Source of the DNA: Flemingiibacterium sp045586505 | GTDB lineage: Bacteria; Bacillota; Clostridia; Oscillospirales; CAG-272 | NCBI GenBank assembly: GCA_045586505.1 | Contig: JAZNAL010000011.1 | Location: 1 to 29,260 of the forward strand | Direction of reading: 5' to 3' | DNA: 29,260 nucleotides | Part shown: positions 12,918 through 21,372 of the stretch, one piece after another | How the letters are laid out: the number at the start of each line of letters is the position of its first letter | Numbering within the stretch: the first letter of the stretch is position 1 | Program-made: the position numbers and the translations under genes | The notes under the pieces: generated by a model | Database searches by the model: none | Told to the model about the DNA's origin: nothing | What the model saw: the letters and a program-made list of their open reading frames with translations, nothing else

Positions 12918-14446
12918 TGCGTTCCGAAAAATCGGTTAAAAACAGCCTGTACGCCATCGTGTCCCAAGCTGTCAGCTTGGTATTCGGATTTGTTACAAGA
13001 ATCGTCTTTGCATCTACCCTTGGGGACGCTTATCTTGGACTCAACAACATTTTTTACTCGGTGCTGTCGCTTCTGTCGCTGACCGAGCTTGGAATGGGCG
13101 CGGCGTTTACCTTTGCCCTGTATGCTCCCATCGCGGAGAATGATAAGGAACGTGTCGGGCGGGTTATGAACCTCTACGCCGTGGCGTACCGCATCGTTGC
13201 GTGCGCGGTAACGGTCATCGGCTTATGCCTTGTGCCGTTTCTGCCGCTTATCACAAAGAGCGTGCCTGATATTCCGCACATCACTGTCATATACCTGCTG
13301 TTTCTTCTAAACTCTGCGGCAAGCTATCTGTTCTCCTACAAGCGGGCGCTGATCACGGCGTCGGAGCAGGACTACAAAAATTCCGTCAACATAAGCGTGT
13401 TTTCCATCCTGCAGAATGGGGTACAGCTTGTACTGCTTATGACCACGGGCAGCTTTGTACTTTATCTTACGGCACAGCTTGTCTGCACCGTGGCATCCAA
13501 TCTTGCCATCTCCCACACAGCGGGCCGTATGTTCCCCTACCTTGGGAAGATCAAGGGTCTGCCCGAAAAATCAGAGCTTGCAGTAATTGGGCAAAACGTC
13601 AAGGCGATGTTCATGACCCGCTTCGGAAGCGTTGCGGTGACGGGCACCGACAATCTGCTTATCGCCACTGTAGGCGTGGCGCTGGTGGGCATTTATTCGA
13701 ACTACCTTCTCCTTGTGCAGACCATACAGACTATCCTTTTGCAGGTGGTGAACGCTGTCACCGCCAGCGTTGGCAATCTGATTGCCGAGGGAAGTGAGCG
13801 TAAAGGCGAGATCTACCAAAACATCATCTTCGCCGTTGCGTGGCTTTATGGCTTTTCTGCCATTGCGCTGGATACGCTGATGGGTCGGTTTGTCGGCATT
13901 GTTTTTGGTGGCGAATGGCTTCTTACTGAGGCGGCGGTGCACATAATGGCGGCGAATTTCCTCATCGCGGGCATTCGTCAGACCAACCAGATGTTTATAA
14001 ACGCGGGCGGACTGTTTGAGCCTGTGAAGTGGCGCGGACTCACTGAGGCGGCGGTGAATCTTGTGGTCTCGGCGGTATTCCTTTTCGCCTTTGACATGGG
14101 ACTGATCGGCGTCCTGCTTGGCACTACCGTGTCCCATCTTACCGTAGGTATCGTATGGGAGACGCTGGCGGTGGATCGGCACTGTGTAGTGGGCGGCGGG
14201 GCGAAGTTTATAAGTCGGAGCTTGATATACACGGCGGTGACCGCGGTGGTATGGCTTATAAACGGTGCAGTATGTTCGCTCATTCCCCAGACGCTCCTTG
14301 GATTTGTCCTCGCAGTGGCTGTGACGGCGGTGCTTCCCAATGCGCTGTTTCTATTGCTGTCGGCAAAAACGCCGGAGCTTGCGTTCTTCGCCGACGTCGC
14401 GCGCCGTATGGCAGGGAAGATCCTGAAAAGAGGAAAAACAGGCTGA
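12917..14446 (+). CDS. MOP-superfamily flippase / polysaccharide biosynthesis protein
   Basis: This 509-aa integral membrane protein has about 12-14 hydrophobic segments. The N-terminus (SLYAIVSQAVSLVFGFVTRIVFASTLGDAYLGLNNIFYSVLSLLSLTELGMG) is characteristic of the polysaccharide-synthesis (PST/Wzx-like) branch of the MOP flippases. These move lipid-linked oligosaccharides across the membrane. The start ATG overlaps the copZ stop, and no strong ribosome binding site is seen, so it is probably translated by coupling. No glycosyltransferases or polymerases flank it, so the substrate cannot be named. Its stop codon lies inside a hairpin (14441-14465). A link to copper resistance is not expected, and the joint operon is probably incidental. 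Confidence 0.88.
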   Translation: MRSEKSVKNSLYAIVSQAVSLVFGFVTRIVFASTLGDAYLGLNNIFYSVLSLLSLTELGMGAAFTFALYAPIAENDKERVGRVMNLYAVAYRIVACAVTVIGLCLVPFLPLITKSVPDIPHITVIYLLFLLNSAASYLFSYKRALITASEQDYKNSVNISVFSILQNGVQLVLLMTTGSFVLYLTAQLVCTVASNLAISHTAGRMFPYLGKIKGLPEKSELAVIGQNVKAMFMTRFGSVAVTGTDNLLIATVGVALVGIYSNYLLLVQTIQTILLQVVNAVTASVGNLIAEGSERKGEIYQNIIFAVAWLYGFSAIALDTLMGRFVGIVFGGEWLLTEAAVHIMAANFLIAGIRQTNQMFINAGGLFEPVKWRGLTEAAVNLVVSAVFLFAFDMGLIGVLLGTTVSHLTVGIVWETLAVDRHCVVGGGAKFISRSLIYTAVTAVVWLINGAVCSLIPQTLLGFVLAVAVTAVLPNALFLLLSAKTPELAFFADVARRMAGKILKRGKTG

Positions 14447-14465
14447 GAATGAGGGATTCTCAGCC
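14441..14465 (+). repeat. Hairpin overlapping the flippase stop codon
   Basis: GGCTGAGAAT (14441-14450) and ATTCTCAGCC (14456-14465) form a perfect 10-bp stem around GAGGG. The TGA stop codon is in the left arm. There is no U-tract, so it may stabilise the mRNA end rather than terminate. Confidence 0.7.
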
Positions 14466-14477
14466 TCAGATTGAATA

Positions 14478-14515
14478 CAAAAAGGAGTTTTGCCATTGGC
14501 AAAACTCCTTTTTTC
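14478..14515. terminator. Bidirectional terminator between flippase and hpf
   Basis: AAAAAGGAGTTTTGCC pairs perfectly with GGCAAAACTCCTTTTT around a short ATT-type loop. A run of T residues follows on either strand (TTTTTTCAATT rightward, TTTTTGTATTC leftward), so it serves both convergent genes. Confidence 0.9.
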
Positions 14516-14520
14516 AATTA

Positions 14521-14547
14521 CAAACGGACACCGGTGGTGTCCGTTTG
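14521..14547. repeat. 12-bp perfect palindromic hairpin
   Basis: CAAACGGACACC and GGTGTCCGTTTG pair completely around a GGT loop, 13 nt past the hpf stop on the leftward strand. No U-tract follows in either direction. It is the third hairpin in ~110 bp. Confidence 0.7.
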
Positions 14548-14560
14548 GTCTGTCAAATCA

Positions 14561-15073
14561 TCACTTTTTCGGCACGATCACGCCGTAGTCGCCGTCGGCG
14601 CGCCTGTAGACTACATTCACCTCGCCGCTCACGGAGTCCGAGTAGATAAAGAAGCTGTGACCCAGCAGATTCATCTGAAGGATGGCTTCCTCGGGGGTCA
14701 TAGGACGCAGGGTAAACTCCTTTGTGCGGATGATGGGCTCATCGTCCACCGGCTCTTCGGGGAGCTCCTTCACGATGTTGTCGCGAAGCCGCTTTTCTAG
14801 CCGTGTCTTGTTCTTTCTGATCTGACGCTCAATGGCTTCCGTTGCGAGATCCAACGCGTTTCTGAAGGTATCGTCCGATTCCTCGCCGCGGTAGATTATG
14901 CCGCCCGCTATGATGGTGACCTCCACCCGCTCACGGTTTTTCTGTACGGAGAGTTTGACCGTAGCGGTCGCTTCGTCGCGGAAGTATTTGTCGAATTTTG
15001 CCAGCTTGGCTTCGGCAATGGGCTTAAAATCTTCCGGAACGCTTAAATGTCTGCCAACATAGTTAATTAACAT
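14561..15073 (-). CDS. hpf: Ribosome hibernation promoting factor, long form
   Basis: Long HPF binds the 30S decoding region and joins two 70S ribosomes into inactive 100S dimers in stationary phase or stress. Residues 1-~100 are the HPF/YfiA domain (INYVGRHLSVPEDFKPIAEAKLAKFDKYF). Residues ~115-170 are the C-terminal dimerisation domain with the conserved RPMTPEEAILQMNLLGHSFFIY. The 170-aa length fits the long form. The ATG at 15073 is preceded by AGGTGGAG. The gene is monocistronic with its own promoter (15142-15170) and the terminator at 14478-14515. Confidence 0.95.
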   Translation of the reverse strand: MLINYVGRHLSVPEDFKPIAEAKLAKFDKYFRDEATATVKLSVQKNRERVEVTIIAGGIIYRGEESDDTFRNALDLATEAIERQIRKNKTRLEKRLRDNIVKELPEEPVDDEPIIRTKEFTLRPMTPEEAILQMNLLGHSFFIYSDSVSGEVNVVYRRADGDYGVIVPKK

Positions 15074-15141
15074 AAACTCTCCACCTCTTTTATTATATTT
15101 ACGAAGCGGGCACCGTGGGCACCTCTTACCTTCGCATATAT

Positions 15142-15170
15142 ATTATACCACACCTGTGTATAAAAATCAA
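15142..15170 (-). promoter_or_regulatory. Promoter of hpf
   Basis: Read leftward, TTGATT (15170-15165) and TATAAT (15147-15142) are 17 nt apart. The leader is about 60 nt. Confidence 0.75.
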
Positions 15171-15259
15171 CACTTACCACCAATATTTTTTATAAATTTT
15201 TGTGAACAATGCACTAAAAAATGTTACATTTGATTTTGCAAGAAATCTTGCGTTTTTTA

Positions 15260-15289
15260 TTGACAGAATGGCGTAAAATATGGTATAAT
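15260..15289 (+). promoter_or_regulatory. Promoter of asd
   Basis: Perfect TTGACA (15260-15265) and TATAAT (15284-15289) boxes with an 18-nt spacer. The ~78-nt leader is too short for a lysine riboswitch, and none is seen. Confidence 0.85.
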
Positions 15290-15373
15290 AAAGTGTATAC
15301 GTGTGTTTAAAACCCGCACCATCGCGGATTTGGACCTGTAAATAATATCTTTACATAAATGGAGGACAATGTT

Positions 15374-16456
15374 ATGTCACAGAAGCTTCGTGCCGGCATC
15401 GTCGGCGCAACCGGTATGGTTGGTCAGAGATTTATTACTCTCTTGCAGGATCATCCCTATTTTGAAATCACCGCTCTCGCGGCAAGCCCCCGCTCCGCAG
15501 GCAAGACTTACGAGGAGGCACTTGGCGGACGCTGGAAGTTAGCGACTCCCATGCCCGAGTCTGTGAAGGATATGGTAGTTATCGACGCGGCAAAGCTTGA
15601 TGTTATGAAGGAGCTCTGCGACTTCGTATTCTGCGCAGTGGACATGAAGAAGGACGAGATCAAGGCGCTTGAGGAAGCATACGCAAAGGCTGAGATCCCG
15701 GTTGTTTCCAACAACTCCGCTAACCGCTGGACTCCCGACGTGCCCATGGTGATCCCGGAGATCAACGATGCGCATCTTGAAGTCATCGAAGCGCAGAAGA
15801 AGCGTCTTGGCACTAAGCGCGGCTTTATCTCAGTTAAGCCCAACTGCTCAATCCAGTCCTACGTTCCCGCGCTGACCCCCCTTCTTAAGTATGAGCCCAC
15901 CGAGATCGTGGCAACCACATACCAGGCTATTTCCGGTGCCGGTAAGACCTTCAACGAGTGGCCAGAGATGATCGACAACGTGATCCCCTTCATCGGCGGC
16001 GAGGAAGAGAAGTCCGAGCAGGAGCCCCTTCGTGTATGGGGTAAGGTAGAGAACGGCGAGATCGTTAAGGCTGGCGCTCCCGTGATCACCACTCAGTGCA
16101 TCCGCGTACCCGTTACCGACGGTCACACCGCGGCTGTATTTGTAAAATTCAAGAACAAGCCCACCAAGGAGGAGATCCTGGAAGCATGGGCAAACTATTC
16201 CGGCAAGCCCCAGGAGCTTGAGCTTCCTCACGCACCCAAGCAGTTCATCCACTACTTCGAGGAGGACAATCGTCCCCAGGCGAAGCTTGACCGCGACCTT
16301 GAGGGCGGTATGGCGATCTCCATCGGCAGACTTCGCGAGGATAAGCTGTACGACTACAAGTTTGTGGGACTCTCCCACAACACCCTCCGCGGTGCCGCAG
16401 GCGGTGCTGTTGAGATAGCAGAGCTTCTGTACAGACTCGGTTACCTTTCCAAGTAA
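15374..16456 (+). CDS. asd: Aspartate-semialdehyde dehydrogenase, archaeal/fungal type
   Basis: The enzyme reduces aspartyl phosphate to aspartate semialdehyde with NADPH, the branch point to lysine/diaminopimelate, threonine and methionine. The start at 15374 is chosen because GGAGGA at 15361-15366 sits 7 nt before it. An in-frame ATG at 15359 has no such site and would place the ribosome binding site inside the gene. The 360-aa protein shows the NADP fold (GIVGATGMVGQRF, ~6-18), the catalytic cysteine in KPNCSIQS (Cys158), and the C-terminal active-site His in VTDGHTAAV. The insertion-rich length and the SVKPNCSIQ context place it with the archaeal-type family (TIGR00978) rather than the common bacterial Asd. 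Its own promoter precedes it. No lysine or threonine pathway gene adjoins. Confidence 0.93.
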   Translation: MSQKLRAGIVGATGMVGQRFITLLQDHPYFEITALAASPRSAGKTYEEALGGRWKLATPMPESVKDMVVIDAAKLDVMKELCDFVFCAVDMKKDEIKALEEAYAKAEIPVVSNNSANRWTPDVPMVIPEINDAHLEVIEAQKKRLGTKRGFISVKPNCSIQSYVPALTPLLKYEPTEIVATTYQAISGAGKTFNEWPEMIDNVIPFIGGEEEKSEQEPLRVWGKVENGEIVKAGAPVITTQCIRVPVTDGHTAAVFVKFKNKPTKEEILEAWANYSGKPQELELPHAPKQFIHYFEEDNRPQAKLDRDLEGGMAISIGRLREDKLYDYKFVGLSHNTLRGAAGGAVEIAELLYRLGYLSK

Positions 16457-16604
16457 TAGTTTTTGACCGTACACAGTAGTTCTGCCGTCCGCTTTTCGGT
16501 GAAGGCGAGGGCGAGCGATGCGGAGCTTAAATAGCGGCGATTGATTCCTGTTCTTCTCGTGCTTATGTGAGGCACACGTTTAAATAAAAGGAGTTACTTT
16601 CACT

Positions 16605-17873
16605 ATGAAATACGACATACTAATAGTCGGCGGCGGCGGACGTGAGCATACCATCGCCGAGACCCTTAAAAAATCCCCGAAATGCGGTAAGCTCTACATG
16701 GCGCCCGGTAACGGCGGAACTGCCGCTATCGCGGAAAATCTGCCTATCAAGGCAACCGACGTTGACGGCATAGTCAAGGCGGCGAAGGAAAAGCAGGTGG
16801 ATCTGGTTTTCGTTGCACCCGACGATCCGCTGATGCTGGGTACCGTCGATGCGCTTGAGGCGGCGGGCATCCGCGCATTCGGTCCCCGCGCAAACGCGGC
16901 TATTATCGAGGGCAGTAAGGTGTTCTCGAAGGATCTTATGAAGAAATACGGCATTCCCACAGCATCCTACGAGGTGTTCGACAACTCCGCAGACGCTATC
17001 GCCTACATCAAGGCGCAGAACAGCTTCCCCGCAGTTATCAAGGCGGAGGGCCTGGCGCTGGGTAAGGGCGTTATCATCGCCGAGGATATGGCGGCGGCTG
17101 AGGCAGGCGTTCATGAGATCATGGACGACAAGGCTTTCGGTGACGCGGGCAACCGCGTGGTGGTCGAGGAGTTTTTGACCGGCCCCGAGGTATCTGTGCT
17201 GGCGTTTACCGACGGCAAGACCGTGGTTCCCATGGTATCCGCCCAGGATCACAAGCGCGCGCTTGACGGCGACAAGGGACTTAATACCGGCGGTATGGGT
17301 ACATTCTCTCCCAGCCGCATCTATTCTCCCGAAATAGCTGATATTTGCATGAAAACCATCTTCCGCCCCACCATCGACGCTATGGCAAGCGAGGGAAGAC
17401 CCTTCAAGGGCGTTATCTACTTCGGTCTTATGATCACAAAGAACGGACCCAAGGTCATCGAATACAACGCTCGCTTCGGCGACCCCGAAACTCAGGTTGT
17501 ACTCCCGAGACTAAGGACCGATCTTGTGGACATCATAGATGCCGTTATCGACGAAAAGCTGGACGAGATCGTAATCGAGTGGGAGGACAACGCCTGCGTA
17601 TGCGTTGTTGCTGCATCCGGCGGTTATCCTGTGAAGTATCAGAAGGGCTACGAGATAAAGGGTCTTGATAAGCTTGCGGGCAAGGATGACATCATGGTGT
17701 TCCATGCGGGCACCGATATTTTGGACGGCAAGCTCGTTACCTCCGGCGGACGTGTGCTGGGTGTGACTGCAAAGGGCGCGAACCTGGACGAGGCTATCGC
17801 GAAGGCTTATGAGGCGATAAAGAGCGTGGAGTTCACCGACATCCACTATCGCCGTGACATTGGTGTAAAATGA
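16605..17873 (+). CDS. purD: Phosphoribosylamine-glycine ligase (GAR synthetase)
   Basis: PurD joins glycine to phosphoribosylamine with ATP in the second step of purine synthesis. The 422-aa length is normal. The N-domain starts ILIVGGGGREHTIAETLKKSP. The ATP-grasp domain shows IKAEGLALGKGVIIA, EEFLTGPEVSVLAFTDG and the family signature FGDPETQ with NARFGDPETQVVLPRL. The C-domain follows (GGRVLGVTA...). AAGGAG precedes the ATG. No other pur gene is nearby. Its stop overlaps the start of an RpiR-type regulator by 4 bp (ATGA), so the two are translated together. The 148-bp gap before it holds only a weak promoter candidate (TTGATT at 16541). Confidence 0.96.
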   Translation: MKYDILIVGGGGREHTIAETLKKSPKCGKLYMAPGNGGTAAIAENLPIKATDVDGIVKAAKEKQVDLVFVAPDDPLMLGTVDALEAAGIRAFGPRANAAIIEGSKVFSKDLMKKYGIPTASYEVFDNSADAIAYIKAQNSFPAVIKAEGLALGKGVIIAEDMAAAEAGVHEIMDDKAFGDAGNRVVVEEFLTGPEVSVLAFTDGKTVVPMVSAQDHKRALDGDKGLNTGGMGTFSPSRIYSPEIADICMKTIFRPTIDAMASEGRPFKGVIYFGLMITKNGPKVIEYNARFGDPETQVVLPRLRTDLVDIIDAVIDEKLDEIVIEWEDNACVCVVAASGGYPVKYQKGYEIKGLDKLAGKDDIMVFHAGTDILDGKLVTSGGRVLGVTAKGANLDEAIAKAYEAIKSVEFTDIHYRRDIGVK

Positions 17874-18748
17874 AAGATAATATAGAGCACGGCGATCTGC
17901 TTTCCGAAATAACGGAAAAAATGCCCACACTGTCCAAAGGACAGCGTCAGATCGCCCATTATATGCTGGAGCATTACGACAAGGCGGCGTATATGACCGC
18001 CGCGAGACTTGGCTCACTTGTGGGTGTATCCGAATCAACGGTGGTGCGCTTTGCGGGAGAGCTGGGCTTTGAGGGCTATCCCGCGCTTCAGTCATCCCTG
18101 CGTGAGCTTATCAGAACCAAGCTCACCACCATTCAGCGCATCGAGATCACCAACGAAAGCATCGGCGATTCCGATCTTCTTGAAAACGTGCTGATGTCGG
18201 ACGTTGATAAGATACGCCGCACTCTTGAGGAGGTAGACCGCGACAGCTTCAACCGCGCCGTGGATGCCATGATAAACGCAAGGAATATCTACATCCTTGG
18301 TATGCGCTCGTCCTCCGCCATCGCGGATTTCCTGTACTTTTATCTGAATCTGATCTTCCCCAACGTGAAGCTTGTACGAACCACCAGCGGCTCGGAGATA
18401 TTCGAGCAAATCCTGCGTATATCGGAAGGCGACGTCATGTTCGGCATCAGCTTCCCGCGTTATTCCAAGCGTATAATCAACGCGCTTGAATATGCGAAAA
18501 GTCAGTCGGCGCACGTTATCGCCCTCACCGACAGTGAGGCTTCGCCCATTGCGGCTTATGCTGACGATCTTCTGCTTGCAAAGAGCGCCATGGCATCCTT
18601 TGTGGATTCGCTGGTGGCGCCAATGTCGATAATCAACGCTATTATCGTGGCTATCGGCAAGAAGAAGCAGTCGGAGGTGGCGGCGACCTTTGCTAGACTT
18701 GAGAATATTTGGGAAGAGTACGAGGTGTACGATAAGTCACACAGGTAG
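17870..18748 (+). CDS. RpiR-family transcriptional regulator (HTH + SIS)
   Basis: This 292-aa regulator has an N-terminal HTH_6 domain (~1-80, with LSKGQRQIAHYMLEHYDKAAYMTAARLGSLVGVSESTVVRFAGELGFEGYPALQ reading as the standard RpiR pattern) and a sugar-phosphate-binding SIS domain (~125-260, IYILGMRSSSAIADFL...). Family members sense phosphosugars and control sugar or amino-sugar use. There is no sugar gene beside it. It overlaps purD by 4 bp and precedes a flavoprotein and cmk, so its targets are probably elsewhere. No strong ribosome binding site is seen, consistent with coupling to purD. Confidence 0.92.
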   Translation: MKDNIEHGDLLSEITEKMPTLSKGQRQIAHYMLEHYDKAAYMTAARLGSLVGVSESTVVRFAGELGFEGYPALQSSLRELIRTKLTTIQRIEITNESIGDSDLLENVLMSDVDKIRRTLEEVDRDSFNRAVDAMINARNIYILGMRSSSAIADFLYFYLNLIFPNVKLVRTTSGSEIFEQILRISEGDVMFGISFPRYSKRIINALEYAKSQSAHVIALTDSEASPIAAYADDLLLAKSAMASFVDSLVAPMSIINAIIVAIGKKKQSEVAATFARLENIWEEYEVYDKSHR

Positions 18749-18808
18749 CAATGCTGCGCACAGATGCGTGGATTGCTCCAAAAGTCAGCGAAAGGCATTC
18801 ATCATCAC

Positions 18809-20032
18809 ATGAAGAAAATCATAGTAATCGGCGGAGGTGCCGCGGGTATGACCGCGGCGATCTTCGCTCGCCAGGCAGGTGCAAAGGTCACGCTGATCGA
18901 GCGTAACGACCGACTGGGCAAAAAACTGCTCATCACTGGTAAGGGGCGCTGTAACCTCACCAACAACAGCGATGTGAATACCCATATCGAGAATACTCCC
19001 ACTAACCCGCGCTTTATGTACACGGCGCACGCGAGCTTTTCACCGCAGGACGTCATGGCGTTCTTCGAGGAGCTTGGCGTGCCGCTTAAGACCGAGCGCG
19101 GCGACCGTGTTTTTCCCGTATCCGACAAGGCGGGCGACGTCTGCGGTGCACTTAAGAGACGCATCAACCGTCTCGGTATCGAGGTGGTCACCGCGAGAGT
19201 AACCGATATTTGTGCGGAAGATGGCTTTTGTGTCACGGCGGGCGGCAAGTATACAGCCGACGCGGTCATAATCGCCACGGGCGGTATGTCCTATCCGCTG
19301 ACCGGCTCCACCGGTGACGGTTACAAATTTGCCGAGAAATTCGGGCATACTATAGTCCCGCCGAAGCCGTCGCTGGTACCGGTTGAATGCGCGGAAAAGT
19401 GGGTAAAGGAAGCCATGGGTCTGTCCCTTCGCAACGTATCGCTGACCGTCACCGACGAGGGCGGCAGGGAGGTGTACTTCGAGCAGGGCGAGATGCTTAT
19501 CACCCATTTCGGCGTATCGGGACCGCTTGTATTGTCCGCATCAAGTCATATGATGGGGCTTGGCGGCAAAAAATACAGCCTTGCCATCGACTTAAAGCCG
19601 GCACTTGATTTTGACACCCTTGATCGCCGTCTGCAGGGGGATTTTTCCAAGAATATCAACCGAGATTTCATAAATTCCCTGGGCGAGCTGCTTCCCGCAA
19701 AGCTAATACCCATTATCGTGCGGCAATCAGGCATCGATGGGCGGCGTAAATGCAACAGTGTCACTCGCGAGGAGCGTCACGGGCTTGTAAAGCTTTTGAA
19801 GGCACTTCCGCTGACGGCAACAAAATTCCGCCCCATCGACGAGGCGATCATCACCTCCGGCGGCGTGAATGTTAAGGAGATCTCACCAAGTACCATGGAA
19901 TCAAAGCTGATTCCGGGACTGTATTTTGCGGGCGAGGTCATCGACGTGGACGCCTACACAGGCGGGTTTAATCTGCAAATAGCCTTTGCCACGGCGCGTC
20001 TTGCAGGCGAGTCTGCCGCCAGTGAGTATTGA
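18809..20032 (+). CDS. BaiN/HI0933-like NAD(P)/FAD-dependent oxidoreductase
   Basis: This 407-aa flavoprotein is of the HI0933 family (also annotated BaiN/RdsA or aminoacetone oxidase-like). An FAD-binding Rossmann motif starts the protein (IIVIGGGAAGMTAAIFARQAG), followed by the family signatures GKGRCNLTNNS and FGVSGPLVLS and the C-terminal FAD site GLYFAGEVIDVDAYTGGFNLQIAFATARLAG. The start at 18809 puts the Rossmann strand near the N-terminus as expected. The upstream in-frame ATG at 18764 would add 15 unconserved residues without a better ribosome binding site. Homologous genes commonly lie before cmk-plsC-ispH in Clostridia. The physiological substrate is unknown. The bile-acid role proposed for BaiN should not be assumed. 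Confidence 0.9.
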   Translation: MKKIIVIGGGAAGMTAAIFARQAGAKVTLIERNDRLGKKLLITGKGRCNLTNNSDVNTHIENTPTNPRFMYTAHASFSPQDVMAFFEELGVPLKTERGDRVFPVSDKAGDVCGALKRRINRLGIEVVTARVTDICAEDGFCVTAGGKYTADAVIIATGGMSYPLTGSTGDGYKFAEKFGHTIVPPKPSLVPVECAEKWVKEAMGLSLRNVSLTVTDEGGREVYFEQGEMLITHFGVSGPLVLSASSHMMGLGGKKYSLAIDLKPALDFDTLDRRLQGDFSKNINRDFINSLGELLPAKLIPIIVRQSGIDGRRKCNSVTREERHGLVKLLKALPLTATKFRPIDEAIITSGGVNVKEISPSTMESKLIPGLYFAGEVIDVDAYTGGFNLQIAFATARLAGESAASEY

Positions 20033-20064
20033 GGCGAAATATCTTACAAAACGGGAGAAAAATA

Positions 20065-20733
20065 ATGGAAAAAATCGTAATAGCCCTGGACGGGCCAAGC
20101 GGAGCGGGTAAAAGCTCCCTTGCAAAGGAGATCGCGAAGCGTCTTTCCATCGTCTACCTCGACACCGGCGCTCTTTACCGTACGGTAGGACTGTATGCAA
20201 AGAAGCGCGGCGTTGATCCCAAGGATGAAGGCGCCGTCGCGCCCATTTTAGCGGATCTCGACATCGACGTCAAAATTGAGAACGGCACACAGCAGGTTTA
20301 CCTTATGGGTGAATGCGTGGGTGACTCGATCCGTACCCCCGAGATGTCCATGTACGCCTCGGCGGTATCGGCGCATCCTACGGTGCGCGCGTTCCTTCTC
20401 GAAACCCAGCGCGCATTCGCACGCCGTTCCTCCGTCATCATGGACGGACGCGACATCGGAAGCGTGGTGCTCCCCGATGCCGATGTGAAGATATTCCTGA
20501 CCGCCTCCGATGAGGTGCGCGCCAAGCGCAGACTGAAGGAGCTTCTCGAAAAGGGACAGAATGTCACCTTCGAGGAAGTGCTCGCCGATATGCGTGCGCG
20601 GGATCTTGCGGACTCCACCCGTGCTGCGGCGCCCCTTAAAATGGCGGATGACGCGGTACTGCTTGACAACGGTCCCCTTGATTTTGAGTCCACGGTAAGC
20701 GCGGCGCTTGATATCATCGCGGCGGCGAAATAA
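20065..20733 (+). CDS. cmk: Cytidylate kinase
   Basis: Cmk phosphorylates CMP and dCMP with ATP. The 222-aa protein has the P-loop GPSGAGKSS (10-18), the YLDTGALYR motif of the CMP site, MDGRDIGSVVLPDADVKIFLTAS, and the Arg-rich lid (KRRLKELLEKG). The start at 20065 is preferred: GGGAG at 20053-20057 is 7 nt upstream and the protein then begins MEKIVIALDGPSGAGKSS, as in homologues. A longer TTG frame from 20029 would only overlap the previous stop. The gene order cmk-plsC-ispH-S1 is conserved in many Clostridia. Confidence 0.95.
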   Translation: MEKIVIALDGPSGAGKSSLAKEIAKRLSIVYLDTGALYRTVGLYAKKRGVDPKDEGAVAPILADLDIDVKIENGTQQVYLMGECVGDSIRTPEMSMYASAVSAHPTVRAFLLETQRAFARRSSVIMDGRDIGSVVLPDADVKIFLTASDEVRAKRRLKELLEKGQNVTFEEVLADMRARDLADSTRAAAPLKMADDAVLLDNGPLDFESTVSAALDIIAAAK

Positions 20734-20751
20734 TCGAAAGGCATAATAATA

Positions 20752-21372
20752 ATGAATCTTTACAAGGGTCTGCGGACTTATTTTCCCGGATTTATCAAAT
20801 GGCTTTTTAATATCCATGTCCACGGAAGCGAGAACGAGCCGCAGGACGGCGCATATCTTGCAGTGTCCAACCACATAAGCTACATCGACGTGTTCGTGAC
20901 TGCGGTGGCGGTGAAGCGTCAGATACGCTTCATGGCAAAAAGCGAGCTTTTCAAGGTACCGATACTTCGCGGACTTATCAAAAATATGGGCGCGTTTCCC
21001 GTTGACCGCAAGGGAAGTGCGGTTGGAGCCATAAAGAAGTCCGTGGCGCTCCTTACCGAGGGCCAGGTGGTGGGAATGTTCCCCCAGGGACACCGCTTCA
21101 TGGGCAGAAAATTCGACACTACCGAGTCAGAGTTCAAAGCGGGTGCTGCGATGACCTGTTACCGCGCAAAGGTGCCGGTGCTCCCAATGTTCATTTCCAC
21201 CAAAAACGACCGCGTGCGTCTGTTCCGCCGCATTGATGTTTATGTGGGCAGACCCATTACCCTTGTGGAGTTTGGCTTCGAGAAAGGCGGAAGTGAGGAG
21301 TACGAGCGCGGCGCGAAGCTCATGTACGACCGGATCGCGGAGCTTATGCCTGAGGAGCGAAGAAGCGTATGA
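20752..21372 (+). CDS. plsC: 1-acyl-sn-glycerol-3-phosphate acyltransferase (PlsC-type)
   Basis: PlsC acylates lysophosphatidic acid to phosphatidic acid at the membrane. The 206-aa protein has the catalytic HX4D motif in NHISYIDVF, the substrate motif FPVDRKGS (replacing the usual F.R), and motif III in the variant form FPQGHRF instead of the common FPEGTRS. Motif IV follows as VPVLPMFI. A single hydrophobic N-terminal stretch (YFPGFIKWLFNIHVHG) could be membrane-associated. AAAGG precedes the ATG. The stop overlaps ispH by 4 bp. The E-to-Q change in motif III is worth noting, but other family members vary here too. Confidence 0.88.
   Translation: MNLYKGLRTYFPGFIKWLFNIHVHGSENEPQDGAYLAVSNHISYIDVFVTAVAVKRQIRFMAKSELFKVPILRGLIKNMGAFPVDRKGSAVGAIKKSVALLTEGQVVGMFPQGHRFMGRKFDTTESEFKAGAAMTCYRAKVPVLPMFISTKNDRVRLFRRIDVYVGRPITLVEFGFEKGGSEEYERGAKLMYDRIAELMPEERRSV

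Noticed and set aside
15290..15373. Lysine riboswitch in the asd leader
   Set aside because: The leader is under 80 nt with only a small CCGC/GCGG stem, far too short for that aptamer.
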